DNA from: Cognaticolwellia beringensis
Lineage (GTDB): Bacteria > Pseudomonadota > Gammaproteobacteria > Enterobacterales > Alteromonadaceae
DNA length: 64,000 nucleotides
Direction of reading: 5' to 3'
Assembly (NCBI RefSeq): GCF_002076895.1
Contig: NZ_CP020465.1
Coordinates: forward strand, 2,728,001-2,792,000
Part shown: in pieces, positions 8,718 through 18,193 of the stretch
Layout of the letters: each line of letters starts with the position of its first letter
Position numbering within the stretch: the first letter of the stretch is position 1
The notes under the pieces: generated by a model
Told to the model about the DNA's origin: nothing
The model's input: the letters and a program-made list of their open reading frames with translations, nothing else
The model's database searches: none
Translations under genes and position numbers: made by a program

Positions 8718-10391
8718 ATGACAAACCTTGCTCCCTGTTTTACGTTATTCTCTCAGTCGACTGACAATATAGTGCTGCCAGAAAAGTTTACATTCCCATT
8801 TTATTACCAACCACAGCAAATTGCCGTAGAGGCAGTTCAGCAGTTACAGCAGCAGCTTGAAAAGCTACCTCAGTGTTTAACAAAAACCAAAGCAAGTGAA
8901 GTTAGTGTTGGTAAAATGTTTGGTGTGCTAGTGGTAAAAAATTGCCAAGGTATAATAGGCTTTCTTAGTGCCTATTCTGGACAAATAGAGAGCGATAATA
9001 CTGACATTAATTTTGTGCCAGCGGTTTCTAATATGCAATTGCAAGACTCTGCGTTTTTAGCTGAAAATAATATTATCAATAATATTAACGCGGAAATAGA
9101 GCAGTTAGAAAGTAGCCCGCAACTTAGCGTTATTACTAATGAACTTAATGAAGCTACTGCTGCCTATCAGCAAGAACTATCGGCACAACAAAGCCTAATT
9201 GTGGCTAGCCGTCAGCAAAGAAAACAGCAGAGAAACCAAGCTGTTGGGCAGTTAAGTACTAACGACTTTGAACAGTTAAAAGTCGAGTTAGCAGGGCAAA
9301 GCATTCAAGAGAAAAAACAACTGCAAGCACTCAAGCAAAGTGGACAAAATAAGCTCGAATTATTACAACAAACTTTAGCGAAAATTACAGATGAAATTGC
9401 TAAGTTAAGAAAACTAAGAAAGTCACGTTCAAAAAGTTTACAGAAAAAACTTTTTGCTGAATATAATTTTCTTAATGCTCATGGCGAAACTAAAGATCTA
9501 AATGCTATTTTTGCCGAACTGCCTGAACATACGCCACCGGCAGGTGCAGGTGATTGTGCTGCACCTAAATTATTGCAATATGCTTATCAACATAATTTAA
9601 AGCCCATTGCTATGGCTGAGTTTTGGTGGGGTAATGCGCCAAAATCTGCCGTAAGACAACATAAAAATTACTATCCTTCTTGCTACAGTAAATGCCAGCC
9701 AATTTTGACGCATATGCTTAAAGGATTACATGTCGATGATAACCCGCTGTTAATTAATCCAGCACAAGGCAAAGACTTAGCCATTGTCTATCAAGATTCG
9801 GATATGCTGGTGGTAAATAAGCCTGCTGAGTTTTTATCAGTGCCGGGTAAAAATATTGAAGATTCGGTTTATATGCGTATTAAAACACAATTTCCACAGG
9901 CATCTGGACCACTTATTGTTCATCGGTTAGATATGTCGACATCGGGATTGTTAATAATCGCCCTCAATAAAAGAGCCCATAAAGCGCTGCAAAAACAATT
10001 TATTGAGCGCAGCATTGAGAAACGTTATGTCGCCTTGGTCGCAGGGAGTGTGGTCGAAGATAGTGGCACTATTGAGTTACCACTGATGTTAGATTTTGAT
10101 GACAAACCTAGACAATTGGTTTGCTATCAACATGGAAAGCACGCGCTTACCACTTGGCGAGTACTTGAACGCAAAAATAACACCACGCGATTACATTTAT
10201 TTCCTAAAACCGGTCGAACTCACCAATTAAGGGTACATTGTGCGCACAAGTTGGGTTTAAACATGCCGATTGTTGGCGATGACCATTATGGCTTGAAAGC
10301 TGACCGATTACATTTACATGCAGAGTACTTATCGCTGTCGCACCCAATTAAGCATACAAAGTTAGAGTTTGAAGTTGCTGCAGATTTCTAA
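8718..10391 (+). CDS. RluA-family pseudouridine synthase with long N-terminal extension
   Basis: A 557-residue RNA-modifying enzyme converting uridine to pseudouridine in rRNA and/or tRNA. The catalytic domain occupies roughly residues 355-557, with IVHRLDMSTSGLLI (catalytic Asp405), LVAGSV, and FPKTGRTHQLRVHCAHKLG. The first 350 residues are an extension with a Gln/Lys-rich coiled coil (about 135-255) and then a YxxKCQPILTHMLKGL segment. RluA of E. coli is only about 220 residues, so most of this protein is accessory; similar long forms exist in Vibrionales and Alteromonadales. The target uridine is unknown, with a 23S/tRNA RluA-like role most likely. Confidence 0.88.
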   Translation: MTNLAPCFTLFSQSTDNIVLPEKFTFPFYYQPQQIAVEAVQQLQQQLEKLPQCLTKTKASEVSVGKMFGVLVVKNCQGIIGFLSAYSGQIESDNTDINFVPAVSNMQLQDSAFLAENNIINNINAEIEQLESSPQLSVITNELNEATAAYQQELSAQQSLIVASRQQRKQQRNQAVGQLSTNDFEQLKVELAGQSIQEKKQLQALKQSGQNKLELLQQTLAKITDEIAKLRKLRKSRSKSLQKKLFAEYNFLNAHGETKDLNAIFAELPEHTPPAGAGDCAAPKLLQYAYQHNLKPIAMAEFWWGNAPKSAVRQHKNYYPSCYSKCQPILTHMLKGLHVDDNPLLINPAQGKDLAIVYQDSDMLVVNKPAEFLSVPGKNIEDSVYMRIKTQFPQASGPLIVHRLDMSTSGLLIIALNKRAHKALQKQFIERSIEKRYVALVAGSVVEDSGTIELPLMLDFDDKPRQLVCYQHGKHALTTWRVLERKNNTTRLHLFPKTGRTHQLRVHCAHKLGLNMPIVGDDHYGLKADRLHLHAEYLSLSHPIKHTKLEFEVAADF

Positions 10392-10476
10392 TGTTATATT
10401 TTGCCAGATCGAATAATTATTGCTGTGTATTAGCTAACGTGATTTTACAGTAATATCAATTAAGCAAATCTAGTTT

Positions 10477-11559
10477 TTAGGGAGATAATACAATGTCAGT
10501 TAATAAAGCCTCTTGCTGGCAAAATAGCTTATATAGTTGTAATTGATTCTCTGCTCTGACTAAATTGTGATTAGCATAAGTGGTTTTAAAGTATCGATCG
10601 CCATTTAAGAAGTCAGTTAAAAAACGGGTGCTGAGCATAAAGGGCATCAACTTAATGCCAAATAATAAGCTCGTTCGTTCAATTTCACTTATTGCGCCAT
10701 TAAAACCTGCTACATAGGCACTTGTTAGTGCCGTTAACATCTCCCAATCAATCGTCATATTATCGAGAGCAGGGCTATCTTCGGCAATTGATGGACAACA
10801 AGTGCGTATCATGTCGCCAAAATCATGCATCAAGTAACCTGCCATACAAGTGTCTAGATCAATAACCGCGACTGGTTTATTAGTTTTTTTGCTAAAAAGT
10901 AGGTTATTAATTTTTGTGTCGTTATGGGTGACACGTAAGGGCAAGCTTTTAGTCATGTCAGCAATAATTTCGACAAAAGCTTGCTGAGATTGAATAAATT
11001 TAATACTGGCTTGCGCAGAAATTAATAATGGCTCTGAAGCGTTATCTATCGCTTGGTTAAGTTGTGCTATTCGCAGGGATAAATCATGAAACTGCGGAAT
11101 GATCTCTGCTAGATTTTCGCTGTCAAAATCACTGAGTGCAGCTGTAAATTGTGCAAAGGCATTGGCGACAGCGCTTGCTTGCTCTGCGTTAGTTATTGAC
11201 TCTAAAGTGTAACAGTCGGAAATATAATGCAGACTACGCCAATATTGCCCCTGTACAACAACATGGTTTTTTTTGTCTGTAGTATGTAGTTGGCAAATCG
11301 GTGTTAAGGCATATCGGCCATTATCCGACTTAACCTTTAGGTGTGAGCTGATCTTGTCGGCATTGTTTGTTACATTCAGTGGCGTTGGAAAAACCTGTTG
11401 ATTTAAACATTGTAAAACAAAGGTTTTATCAATTGTTTTTACTAAATATGTGTTGTTTATTAGGCCATTGCCAAGTAAAGATATTTGGCAATGTTCAATA
11501 GAATAACCAAATTTCGGTAATACTAATGCTAATATTTTATTCGTTATGGACTGGGTCAT
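10477..11559 (-). CDS. APH/choline-kinase-fold phosphotransferase, N-acetylhexosamine kinase-like
   Basis: A 360-residue protein with the aminoglycoside phosphotransferase fold. It has a nucleotide loop LLGNGLINNTYLV (residues 28-40), the catalytic loop THNDTKINNLLF (Asp214) and the metal-binding VIDLDTCMAG (Asp234/Asp236). The pattern 'GLINxTYLV... VTHNDTKxNNxLF... DLDT' resembles N-acetylhexosamine 1-kinase (NahK) relatives and suggests phosphorylation of a small sugar or amino alcohol rather than antibiotic resistance. It is transcribed alone and convergent with the pseudouridine synthase gene. The substrate is inference. Confidence 0.8.
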   Translation of the reverse strand: MTQSITNKILALVLPKFGYSIEHCQISLLGNGLINNTYLVKTIDKTFVLQCLNQQVFPTPLNVTNNADKISSHLKVKSDNGRYALTPICQLHTTDKKNHVVVQGQYWRSLHYISDCYTLESITNAEQASAVANAFAQFTAALSDFDSENLAEIIPQFHDLSLRIAQLNQAIDNASEPLLISAQASIKFIQSQQAFVEIIADMTKSLPLRVTHNDTKINNLLFSKKTNKPVAVIDLDTCMAGYLMHDFGDMIRTCCPSIAEDSPALDNMTIDWEMLTALTSAYVAGFNGAISEIERTSLLFGIKLMPFMLSTRFLTDFLNGDRYFKTTYANHNLVRAENQLQLYKLFCQQEALLTDIVLSP

Positions 11560-11750
11560 GTTTGGTGAATAACTTCTGAAAATATGACGATATATCGCCG
11601 CCTAATGTTGTCCGTATGTTAAGGCATAGCTGTTTATATGGGAAGTTTTCATTACTTTGATATATGTGTTGCTGAAGCGTTGGCTCGTTATAATTGTGTC
11701 GCTAGGGCGTAGTTTAGAAAAAATAAAGTTCATCAATGACCTGCTAAAGC

Positions 11751-12581
11751 TCAATGCGCATGTTTACGCGCTAAGCGTTTTAAATTATTAATAGCTTTTG
11801 AGGATGTAGTGTAAGCTAAGACAATTTCACGGGTTGATTGTAAGCCCACTATCGGTCTGAAAATCACGTCACTGCGTTTAATAATTTCACTATGCGCAGG
11901 TAAAAATGCGCAGCCTAAACCCGCATGTACCAAGCCAAGGGCATAATCGATGGTCGTTATTTTTGCACGTACATCAAGACTAACACCGGAGATCGCTAAA
12001 GTGTCTTGTAGGTGATCCCAAGCACTGCAAGGCGTACGCTGAATAAAAGGTAAGCCGTCTAGCTGTTGAATTGTAACGCTATCTTTCAATGCTAATATAT
12101 GGTCATAAGGCATGGCGAGTAAATAATCTTCATGCCACATGTCGATATACTGCTCATTTTCATTAAGCTCATCTTTCAAAATAATGCGCGCATCAACGTT
12201 TTCAGTATGTGGCACTAAAGTCAATTCGACAGCAGAGTTTGCTGAGGTGAATTCTTTTAACAATAAACTCATACGCTCGACACCTAAACCGCGAGTAACA
12301 CCTAGGTTGAATGGGTGCTTATGGGTTTTTTCTGAAAAAACACTTTTAATTGCGCCTGCTTGTCCTAAGAGCTGTTTCGCCAATGGAAATAATTTTTTAC
12401 CTTGCTCTGAAGGGGTTACGCCACGCGCATGGCGAATAAAAAGTTGCACTTTCAGTTGTTGCTCAAGTTGTGCTATTGCTGCAGATATTGAAGGCTGGGC
12501 GATAAAACACGCTTTTGCCGCAGCACTAAAACTTTTTAACTCATAGACTGAAATAAAATAATTTAGTGACTTTAAATCCAT
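11751..12581 (-). CDS. gcdR: LysR-family regulator, probably of glutarate use
   Basis: A 276-residue LysR-type regulator. The winged helix-turn-helix is at residues 1-60 (SAAAKACFIAQPSISAAIAQ), followed by a periplasmic-binding-like effector domain ending FRPIVGLQSTREIVLAYTTS. It is divergent from gcdH across 127 bp. A LysR next to and divergent from glutaryl-CoA dehydrogenase is the GcdR arrangement known in Pseudomonas, where glutarate is the effector. It probably acts at the palindrome at 12603-12619 and represses its own gene. The family call is firm; the specific role rests on context. Confidence 0.75.
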   Translation of the reverse strand: MDLKSLNYFISVYELKSFSAAAKACFIAQPSISAAIAQLEQQLKVQLFIRHARGVTPSEQGKKLFPLAKQLLGQAGAIKSVFSEKTHKHPFNLGVTRGLGVERMSLLLKEFTSANSAVELTLVPHTENVDARIILKDELNENEQYIDMWHEDYLLAMPYDHILALKDSVTIQQLDGLPFIQRTPCSAWDHLQDTLAISGVSLDVRAKITTIDYALGLVHAGLGCAFLPAHSEIIKRSDVIFRPIVGLQSTREIVLAYTTSSKAINNLKRLARKHAH

Positions 12582-12602
12582 AATAAACTTAGTTGGCTTA
12601 GG

Positions 12603-12619
12603 TATAGTTTTAAACTATA
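12603..12619. promoter_or_regulatory. Candidate LysR operator between gcdR and gcdH
   Basis: The arms TATAGTTT and AAACTATA surround one central T. Inside it, TAGTTTTAAACTA fits the T-N11-A rule for LysR-type binding sites. It lies 22 bp from the regulator start and 90 bp before gcdH. Confidence 0.55.
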
Positions 12620-12708
12620 TCAGTTAAAGGTAAATAATGTTTTAACTTTGGCTAGTATTTGCTTATTATTTTTGCACTTAATTATTTCTCAGCTTAACAG
12701 GTAATTTC

Positions 12709-13902
12709 ATGTCTAATTCAAACAGTGCAAACCGTCCTTCGTTTAAATGGCAAGATCCACTTTTATTGGAATCTTTATTGTCTGAAGAGGAGCGAATGAT
12801 CCGTGACAGTGCGCATCAATATTGCCAAGAAAAATTAATGCCAAGAATATTAATGGCCAATCGCAATGAAGTATTCGATGTTGAAATTATGCGCGAGCTA
12901 GGAGCACTGGGCTTATTAGGGGCTACTTTACCTGAAAAATATGGCTGTGCTGGCGTGAATTATGTTACTTACGGCTTAGTTGCTCGTGAAGTGGAGCGAG
13001 TTGATAGTGGCTATCGCAGCGCGATGAGTGTGCAATCGTCGTTAGTTATGCATCCAATTTATGCTTACGGCAGTGAAGAGCAACGGATGAAATATTTACC
13101 TAAACTAGCATCTGGTGAATATATTGGTTGTTTCGGCTTAACAGAGCCCAATTCAGGTTCAGATCCTGCCAGTATGACGACGCATGCCAAAGCGGTAGAA
13201 GGCGGTTTTCGCATGACTGGCAATAAAATGTGGATCACGAACTCACCGGTAGCAGATATTTTTGTGGTTTGGGGCAAACTTGATGGCGTAATTCGTGGCT
13301 TTGTTTTAGAAAAAGGTATGGAAGGTTTAAGTGCTCCAAAAATTGAAGGTAAATTTTCATTACGTGCATCTATTACCGGTGAAATAGTGATGGATAACGT
13401 TTTTGTGCCAAGCGAAAATTTATTGCCAAATGTTAAAGGTTTATCAGGTCCGTTTGGTTGTTTGAATAAAGCACGCTATGGGATTGCTTGGGGCGCTTTA
13501 GGTGCGGCTGAGTTTTGCTGGCATGGTGCGCGTCAATACACCCTTGACCGTGAACAATTTGGTCGTCCTTTAGCGGCAACACAGTTAATTCAGAAAAAAT
13601 TAGCTGATATGCAAACCGATATTACCACGGGGTTATTGGCTTGTTTGCAAGTGGGTCGCTTAATGGATTCGGACCAATTAGCGCCAGAAGCAATATCGCT
13701 TATTAAACGTAATTCATGTGGTAAAGCATTAGAGATTGCTCGAACTGCCCGCGATATGCATGGTGGGAACGGTATTGCTGATGAGTTTCATATTATTCGC
13801 CATATGATGAATCTTGAAGCGGTCAATACCTATGAGGGGACGCATGATGTTCATGCCTTGATACTCGGTAGAGCACAAACCGGTTTGCAAGCATTCTACT
13901 AA
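12709..13902 (+). CDS. gcdH: Glutaryl-CoA dehydrogenase
   Basis: A 397-residue FAD enzyme of the acyl-CoA dehydrogenase family that oxidises and decarboxylates glutaryl-CoA to crotonyl-CoA at the end of lysine and tryptophan breakdown. Visible motifs are [18 protein letters not shown] (flavin/substrate region), [16 protein letters not shown] and [17 protein letters not shown] [18 protein letters not shown]. The C-terminal [19 protein letters not shown] and [20 protein letters not shown] carry catalytic Glu376. The last two motifs are diagnostic of GcdH rather than general acyl-CoA dehydrogenases. Its own hairpin terminator follows. Confidence 0.93.
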   Translation: MSNSNSANRPSFKWQDPLLLESLLSEEERMIRDSAHQYCQEKLMPRILMANRNEVFDVEIMRELGALGLLGATLPEKYGCAGVNYVTYGLVAREVERVDSGYRSAMSVQSSLVMHPIYAYGSEEQRMKYLPKLASGEYIGCFGLTEPNSGSDPASMTTHAKAVEGGFRMTGNKMWITNSPVADIFVVWGKLDGVIRGFVLEKGMEGLSAPKIEGKFSLRASITGEIVMDNVFVPSENLLPNVKGLSGPFGCLNKARYGIAWGALGAAEFCWHGARQYTLDREQFGRPLAATQLIQKKLADMQTDITTGLLACLQVGRLMDSDQLAPEAISLIKRNSCGKALEIARTARDMHGGNGIADEFHIIRHMMNLEAVNTYEGTHDVHALILGRAQTGLQAFY

Positions 13903-13918
13903 AAATATTACCCAGATA

Positions 13919-13943
13919 AGGCGTATTTGATACGCCTTTTATT
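13919..13943 (+). terminator. Rho-independent terminator after gcdH
   Basis: AAGGCGTAT and ATACGCCTT (13919-13927, 13931-13939) form a 9-bp stem with a TTG loop, followed by TTATTT. Confidence 0.85.
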
Positions 13944-14022
13944 TACCCATTATCTAATGTTTTGTGATCCTAATTCGTATTAACTTTTAAGCACAATAAT
14001 AAAAATATTCCGTGGAGATATC

Positions 14023-16227
14023 ATGTCTGATCGTAATCAGTTGGTGAAAGAAAACTTTATCAACTTTGTTCGCGCCCGAACCTTACCTGATTCAACTTGC
14101 ACTTTAACTCCTGAAGGTGTTGGACTAAGTTCAGCTGAAGTTATTGATCTATTTGAAACGCAGGTGATGAGTCGACACCTTGACTTGCAATCACGGGTGA
14201 TGCAAAAAAAAGGTCAAAGCTTTTATACCATTGGTAGCTCTGGTCATGAGGGGAATGCGGCTTATGCCAAGGCTTTTCGTCCAACAGATATGGCATTTTT
14301 ACATTATCGCAGTGGCGCGTTTGTTATACAGCGAAGTAAGCAAGTGCCAGGACAAACGATTTTATATGACATGCTGTTGTCATTTGCGGCCTCAAAAGAT
14401 GATCCTATTTCGGGTGGTCGTCATAAAGTTCTGGGAAGTAAAGCGCTTTCAATTCCACCACAAACGAGCACCATAGCGTCGCACTTACCTAAAGCGATGG
14501 GCGCAGCTTATAGCATTCCGTTAGCAAAACGTTTAGCGCATAAAGGTGAAATCCCAGACGATGGCGTCATTATCTGTAATTTTGGTGATGCTTCATCGAA
14601 TCACTCCACCACGCAAGGGGCAATTAATAGCACAGCTTGGGCGGCTTATCAGTCTATTCCTATGCCGATTGTGTTTGTTTGTGAAGATAATGGTATTGGT
14701 ATTTCAACCGCTACACCGGAAGGCTGGATTGCCGCTAACTATGAAAATAGAGCCGGATTAACTTACCTCTATTGTGATGGCTTGAATATTTTAGATACCT
14801 ATAAAACGGCAAAAGAAGCCGAGCGTATTGCTCGAGAATTACGTAAACCGGTATTTTTGCATATCCGCACTGTGCGTATTTTAGGTCACGCTGGCTCTGA
14901 CGCAGAGTTTGTTTATCGTGATATGGCCGACATTACCGCAACAGAGTTTCAAGACCCGCTGTTACATACCGCGCGCATTATTTTAGAAAATGAAATTTTA
15001 ACTGCTGAAGCGCTGATTGAAATTTACCAAAATGTTGAAAAGCGCATTGCAGTTATTGCTGAAAATGCCGCAAGTAAAGACAAACTGACTAGCGCTGATG
15101 CGGTTATGGCTAGCATTATACCTAGCGTGCAAAAAGCACGGAGTTCTGTGGTGGTTAGCGATAAAACCCGCTCAGAAATTTTCAAACATGAAAAACACAA
15201 CCTACCTAAAAAGCAACATTTAGCAAAACTGATTAACTGGGCATTAATGGATTTGATGGCTGAATACCCCAGTATTGTTATGTGCGGCGAAGATATTGGC
15301 AAGAAAGGTGGCGTTTATAACGTGACGGCAAAATTATGCGAACGTTTTGGTAAAAGCCGGGTAATTAATACTTTATTAGATGAGCAAACAATTTTAGGTA
15401 CCGCTATTGGTTTAGCTCATAACGGTTTTTTACCCATACCTGAAATTCAATTTTTAGCATATGTACACAACGCTGAAGATCAAATTCGTGGCGAAGCGGC
15501 AACATTACCGTTTTTTTCTAATGGGCAATTTACTAACCCTATGGTGATCCGCATTGCTGGCTTAGCTTATCAAAAAGGCTTTGGCGGTCATTTTCATAAC
15601 GATAACTCTTTTGCTGTGTTTCGTGATATTCCAGGTTTAATTATTGCGTGTCCGTCAAATGGTGCTGATGCGGTTGAAATGATGCGAGCCAGTGTGCGAT
15701 TAGCGCAAGAGCAACAACGTATGGTGATATTTTTAGAGCCTATAGCCTTGTATATGGCGAAAGATTTACATCAAGAAGGTGATGGGTTGTGGACCTTTGA
15801 ATATCAGCCGCCGACTTTGGCAGACAGCAGTATCGATTTAGGCGTTAAGGTTGCAGGTTCAGGTAAGCAATTGTGTATTTTAACTTACGGCAATGGCAAT
15901 TATTTATCGCGCCAAGCCCAAGCTAAATTGGCGGAGCAGGGTATTGATGCGCGCGTTGTTGATTTACGTTGGCTAGCACCGCTAGATGAACAAGGTATTT
16001 TGGCGCAAGTAAATGATTGCGAGCATGTGCTGATTGTTGATGAATGTCGTCAAACTGGCTCAATTAGTGAAGCCTTAGTGACTTTACTTCATGAGCAAGC
16101 AAACGAATGTCCTAAAATAAAACGGGTTACCGCCAGTGACAGTTTTATTCCCCTTGGTGCCGCAGCTTATGAGGTATTACCATCGGTTGATAATATTGTC
16201 GATGCTGCGAAGGAGATTTGCCAATGA
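14023..16227 (+). CDS. Fused alpha-beta 2-oxoacid dehydrogenase E1 component
   Basis: A 734-residue thiamine-diphosphate enzyme. Residues 1 to about 370 resemble E1-alpha (IGSSGHEGNAAYAKAF, FGDASSNHSTTQGAINSTAW then FVCEDNGIGIST, the GDx-N ThDP motif). Residues about 395-734 resemble E1-beta (CGEDIGKKGGVYNVTAKLCE, GLAHNGFLPIPEIQF, LEPIALY). E1 decarboxylates a 2-oxoacid and passes the acyl group to a lipoyl E2; no E2 or E3 gene is nearby. A good GGAG precedes the ATG. The stop overlaps the next gene by ATGA, so the two are translationally coupled. Branched-chain or 2-oxoadipate substrates are both conceivable; the gcdH neighbour hints at lysine breakdown, which is inference. Confidence 0.88.
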   Translation: MSDRNQLVKENFINFVRARTLPDSTCTLTPEGVGLSSAEVIDLFETQVMSRHLDLQSRVMQKKGQSFYTIGSSGHEGNAAYAKAFRPTDMAFLHYRSGAFVIQRSKQVPGQTILYDMLLSFAASKDDPISGGRHKVLGSKALSIPPQTSTIASHLPKAMGAAYSIPLAKRLAHKGEIPDDGVIICNFGDASSNHSTTQGAINSTAWAAYQSIPMPIVFVCEDNGIGISTATPEGWIAANYENRAGLTYLYCDGLNILDTYKTAKEAERIARELRKPVFLHIRTVRILGHAGSDAEFVYRDMADITATEFQDPLLHTARIILENEILTAEALIEIYQNVEKRIAVIAENAASKDKLTSADAVMASIIPSVQKARSSVVVSDKTRSEIFKHEKHNLPKKQHLAKLINWALMDLMAEYPSIVMCGEDIGKKGGVYNVTAKLCERFGKSRVINTLLDEQTILGTAIGLAHNGFLPIPEIQFLAYVHNAEDQIRGEAATLPFFSNGQFTNPMVIRIAGLAYQKGFGGHFHNDNSFAVFRDIPGLIIACPSNGADAVEMMRASVRLAQEQQRMVIFLEPIALYMAKDLHQEGDGLWTFEYQPPTLADSSIDLGVKVAGSGKQLCILTYGNGNYLSRQAQAKLAEQGIDARVVDLRWLAPLDEQGILAQVNDCEHVLIVDECRQTGSISEALVTLLHEQANECPKIKRVTASDSFIPLGAAAYEVLPSVDNIVDAAKEICQ

Positions 16228-17315
16228 GTTCGCCAGTAAAAAATACAGATAAAGAAGCCGTAAAAGCAAAGAACAAGAAAAAGCAAAGAGCGGTCGTTAT
16301 TTGCCCAGGCCGTGGTACTTACAATAAAGAAGAGCTAGGATATTTGCAGCGTTTACATAGTGATAAAACCGAAATAGTTTCTCTAATTGATGATTTTCGT
16401 GACAGCAAAGGGCAAATGAAAGTTTCTGAACTTGATGGTATGGAAAATTACAGTATGCGCACCCATACCGCCGGCGAAAATGCTTCTGCGCTTATTTATG
16501 CTTGCGCGTTGTCAGATTATCAAGCCATTAATAAAGACGAGTTTGACATTGTGGCGGTTACTGGCAACTCTATGGGTTGGTATATCGCCTTAGCCGTTGC
16601 TGGCGCTTTAAAGCCAAAAAAGGCAATTGAGTTAATTAATACTATGGGCTCGATGATGACAAAAGGTGTCATTGGCGGTCAAATGATCTATCCAATTATT
16701 GACGACGAGTGGAAAATTGACCAAGAGCAAGAACAAAAGGTTATGCAATGCTTAACACAAGCAAATCAGCCATTGGATTGTGAAGTTTATATCTCAATTC
16801 ATTTAGGTGGTTATCTTGTTTTTGGTGGTAACAAAGCGGGCTTGAAAGCATTAGAAGCTTTACTGCCAGTGGTGCAAGAGCGTTACCCGATGAATTTATT
16901 TAACCATGCGGCTTTTCACACTCCACTGCTACATGATGTTTCAAAGCAAGCGATGACACTGATGTCAGCAGAATTGTTTAATGCCCCTGAAATACCGTTA
17001 ATCGATGGTTTAGGACAAATTTGGCAACCTTATAGCTGCGATGTTGAGCAATTACATAACTATACACTAAGTACACAAGTGGTAGAGCCTTATAACTTTT
17101 CTAAAGCTATAGAAGTCGCCATAAAAGAGTTTGCGCCAGACAAGCTTATTATTTTGGGCCCAGGTGCGACTTTAGGTGGCGCAGTGGCGCAGAGCTTGAT
17201 TAGTCATGACTGGCTTAACTTAACCAGTAAAGCAGACTTTATAGCTCAGCAAAAAGAAGCCCCCTATATATTAGCGATGGGATTAGCTGAACAACGTAAA
17301 AGTGTCGTATTATAG
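16224..17315 (+). CDS. FabD-like acyltransferase (ACP S-malonyltransferase family)
   Basis: A 363-residue protein with an acyltransferase nucleophile elbow, VTGNSMGWYIALA (Ser116), and the partner histidine in NHAAFHTPLL (His232). It also has a Gly-rich GGYLVFGGNKAGL and the late LIILGPGATLGGAVAQSL. These match the FabD fold, but the protein is about 50 residues longer than FabD, starts with a Lys-rich tail and has GNSMG instead of GHSLG. ATG 16224 is preceded by AAGGAG at 8 nt and overlaps the E1 stop. It may move an acyl group between CoA and an acyl carrier or onto the E1/E2 system. The real substrate is unknown. Confidence 0.8.
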   Translation: MSSPVKNTDKEAVKAKNKKKQRAVVICPGRGTYNKEELGYLQRLHSDKTEIVSLIDDFRDSKGQMKVSELDGMENYSMRTHTAGENASALIYACALSDYQAINKDEFDIVAVTGNSMGWYIALAVAGALKPKKAIELINTMGSMMTKGVIGGQMIYPIIDDEWKIDQEQEQKVMQCLTQANQPLDCEVYISIHLGGYLVFGGNKAGLKALEALLPVVQERYPMNLFNHAAFHTPLLHDVSKQAMTLMSAELFNAPEIPLIDGLGQIWQPYSCDVEQLHNYTLSTQVVEPYNFSKAIEVAIKEFAPDKLIILGPGATLGGAVAQSLISHDWLNLTSKADFIAQQKEAPYILAMGLAEQRKSVVL

Positions 17316-17415
17316 GCTTTGAAGCACAAATTAGCATTCGAGTATAAAATAAAATAGCTGAAAAAATATTTATTTTATACAATAGGCATTAGAGATTTTC
17401 GTTTTGAGTTAAATA

Positions 17416-17895
17416 ATGACCACAAGCCGTAAAAAAAATGAAGCAGAATTAATACTTGCGTTTAAAGCATTACTAAAAGAACAATGCTATGGCTCACAAA
17501 GTCAACTTGCTGAAGCCCTAGCTGAGCAAGGCTTTAAGAATATGTCGCAGGCGAAGATTTCACGCTTGTTGTCTAAACTGGGCGCGGTAAAAATGCGCAA
17601 TGCGAGTGATCAAGTCGTATATATTTTGCCTGATGAGTTAGCAGTACCAAAATCAAAGCAAGCTATTCAATCTGTGGTGATCAGTGTAAAACATAATAAT
17701 ATGCAGATTATTTTAAAAACAGGCATTGGTGGCGCGCCATTAATTTCAAGAATGTTAGACAGCTTGGGTGAGTCGACCGGTATTTTAGGTACCTTAGCGG
17801 GTGACGACACCATATTTATCGCACCAACAAATGTTGATCGTATTGATGAGATAACCAAAGATATCAGTTTGTTGTTAGGTGTTTCCTCATCATAG
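17416..17895 (+). CDS. argR: ArgR-family transcriptional regulator
   Basis: A 159-residue protein with an N-terminal winged helix (GSQSQLAEALAEQGFKNMSQ, AKISRLLSKLGAVKMRN) and the C-terminal hexamerisation and ligand domain TGIGGAPLISRMLDSLGE, GILGTLAGDDTIFIAP. The paired Asp residues of GDD bind arginine in E. coli ArgR. Length and motifs are normal. In enterobacteria argR lies beside mdh; here it follows the E1/acyltransferase pair by 100 bp, so it could be the genome's arginine repressor or a paralogue serving a basic-amino-acid catabolic operon. The symbol is given for the family, not a proven role. Confidence 0.85.
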   Translation: MTTSRKKNEAELILAFKALLKEQCYGSQSQLAEALAEQGFKNMSQAKISRLLSKLGAVKMRNASDQVVYILPDELAVPKSKQAIQSVVISVKHNNMQIILKTGIGGAPLISRMLDSLGESTGILGTLAGDDTIFIAPTNVDRIDEITKDISLLLGVSSS

Positions 17896-17953
17896 TTTAA
17901 CATTGACGGTTTAATAGTTACTTAACTTGTTTACTGCAATTTTAGCTAAATAG

Positions 17954-17995
17954 TTTCAGCTTTCAGCTTTCAGCTTTCAGCTTTCAGCTTTCAGC
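17954..17995. repeat. Perfect heptamer tandem repeat, six TTTCAGC units
   Basis: Six exact copies of TTTCAGC lie 58 bp after argR. A partial seventh unit (TTTAAG) follows. It is intergenic, with no coding role seen. Confidence 0.95.
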
Positions 17996-18095
17996 TTTAA
18001 GTTTTAGTGCTAGTCTAGTTGAAGGATTATTTAGGCTAAAGTTATCTCATCATTTTGATTTAATAATGTAGTTAACATGATGAAGTGCCTTTAAG

Positions 18096-18124
18096 GATAA
18101 ACCCAAATTTTACATGGGTTTATC
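18096..18124. terminator. Hairpin between argR and galM
   Basis: The 10-bp arms GATAAACCCA (18096-18105) and TGGGTTTATC (18115-18124) have a 9-nt loop between convergent genes. The T-runs are weak on both strands, so this is a possible bidirectional terminator. Confidence 0.45.
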
Positions 18125-18193
18125 TTGCCTATTAAATGCTTGCCGCTTTTAGCTAAAGTATGGTCGATTATTATTTTTGCTTCAGTTCTTCAG

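Noticed and set aside
10477..11559. Aminoglycoside-resistance kinase
   Set aside because: The fold is shared, but the motifs look closer to N-acetylhexosamine or choline-type kinases and there is no mobile-element context.
12139..12546. 135-codon plus-strand ORF
   Set aside because: It is antisense to the LysR gene, with no family resemblance; composition follows from the coding strand.
14231..14761. Alternative-frame ORFs inside the E1 gene
   Set aside because: They are shadows of a gene with strong domain matches.
17954..17995. TTTCAGC repeat considered as a CRISPR-like array
   Set aside because: The units are adjacent with no spacers and no cas genes are present; it is a simple tandem repeat.
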